Below are positions 63,873-64,000 of a DNA stretch of 64,000 bases, one piece after another. The notes below the pieces were generated by a model that did not search any database, was not told the origin of the DNA, and worked only from the letters and a program-made list of their open reading frames with translations. Position 1 is the stretch's first letter. The number at the start of each line of letters is the position of its first letter. Source of the stretch: a virus; the IMG/VR virus record IMGVR_UViG_3300032291_002123, positions 38,066-102,065 of that record; one strand, 5' to 3'. Both the position numbers and the translations under genes were made by a program.

Positions 63873-64000
63873 TGTCAGTCTCTTATGAAGATAAACCTAA
63901 TATTGTCCAAATTGACAAAACTGGTAACAGCGTAACTATTGCTTATGGGGGCCCTCAAGGGGTGCAAGGACCGACAGGTGCTACAGGCGCAACAGGCGTA
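63872..64000 (+). CDS. Tail fibre with collagen-like repeats (5' part)
   Basis: 43 codons visible: MSVSYEDKPNIVQIDKTG, then GGPQGVQGPTGATGATGV, a Gly-X-Y repeat. Such repeats form triple-helical fibre shafts. Runs off the right edge. Confidence 0.8.
   Translation, partial: MSVSYEDKPNIVQIDKTGNSVTIAYGGPQGVQGPTGATGATGV

Noticed and set aside
1-64000. CRISPR array, transposon or integrase.
   Set aside because: No regularly spaced repeat array, no transposase or integrase motif and no attachment-site duplication was seen.

Overview
The window is part of a double-stranded DNA tailed-phage genome (Caudoviricetes), probably a siphovirus of an actinobacterium with moderate to low GC. Actinobacterial markers are a WhiB-type Fe-S regulator, a ClgR-like XRE regulator, DUF3039- and DUF7455-type zinc proteins, an r1t-like holin, a tmRNA whose tag reads AESRSAFALAA, and several genes that look leaderless. 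I see no integrase, transposase, CRISPR array or rRNA. Capsid, tail-tube and replication-polymerase genes are not in the window.

Layout. (1) 1-11.6 kb, minus strand: packaging and head operon with an HTH protein, two small proteins, the portal, a Dps/ferritin and the start of a giant polyvalent protein (2,681 codons visible, running off the left edge). The giant protein carries an HELGH metallopeptidase motif, six GNAT-acetyltransferase-like repeats separated by EDLG linkers, and an ADP-ribosyltransferase-like segment. (2) 11.6-12.9 kb: a non-coding gap and a lone plus-strand dual-specificity phosphatase. (3) 12.9-17 kb, minus: large terminase, an HTH protein, a peptidoglycan-binding protein, two tiny membrane proteins and a histone-deacetylase-like protein. 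(4) 17-37.7 kb, minus: about 45 small, mostly unrecognised genes in short operons, plus an NlpC/P60 hydrolase, a MoxR-AAA+/VWA pair and a ClgR-like regulator. (5) 37.7-42.9 kb, minus: a degenerate CHAP/NlpC-like lysin, a zinc-finger protein, an H1-like protein and a glycosyltransferase. (6) 43.3-49 kb, plus: a coiled-coil fibre, a membrane protein, an M23 endolysin and a multidomain ParB-like protein. (7) 49-63.2 kb, mostly minus: metabolism and host takeover, with a DNA methyltransferase, a DUF4406-dNMP kinase fusion, GroES, ThyX, two 2-oxoglutarate oxygenases, tRNA-Leu, tRNA-Gln, tmRNA, a candidate ncRNA, a holin, WhiB, a glutaredoxin-like protein, a ribonucleotide reductase and a glycosidase-like protein. 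(8) 63.2 kb to the end, plus: tail-fibre genes, the last with collagen-like repeats.

The strongest unexplained signals are at the DNA level. GATC appears to be absent from all 64 kb. ACGT appears to be absent from 13.1-37.6 kb, although it is common on both sides. The same block holds 13 of 14 or 12 of 14 copies (depending on where its right edge is drawn) of an intergenic element, GCGTGGAAAA-N7-CCCTTT, always 23 bp with a fixed spacer and always between operons except for one copy inside a tiny gene. It also holds at least eleven promoters whose -35 box lies inside a TTGAC/GTCA palindrome, nearly all with an 18-bp spacer, whereas non-palindromic promoters in the block have 17 bp. Just right of the block, CCGTT is strongly over-represented on one strand only. 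Together these suggest that the block is a module of separate origin with its own regulatory and DNA-level signals.

How the genes fit together: the head operon packages DNA and probably builds or loads an unusually effector-rich virion protein. The small-gene block looks like early host-takeover functions under a common promoter architecture. The right-hand operons supply nucleotides (RNR, ThyX, dNMP kinase), translation support (tmRNA, tRNAs), protein folding (GroES), DNA modification and lysis. All sequence counts were made by eye.
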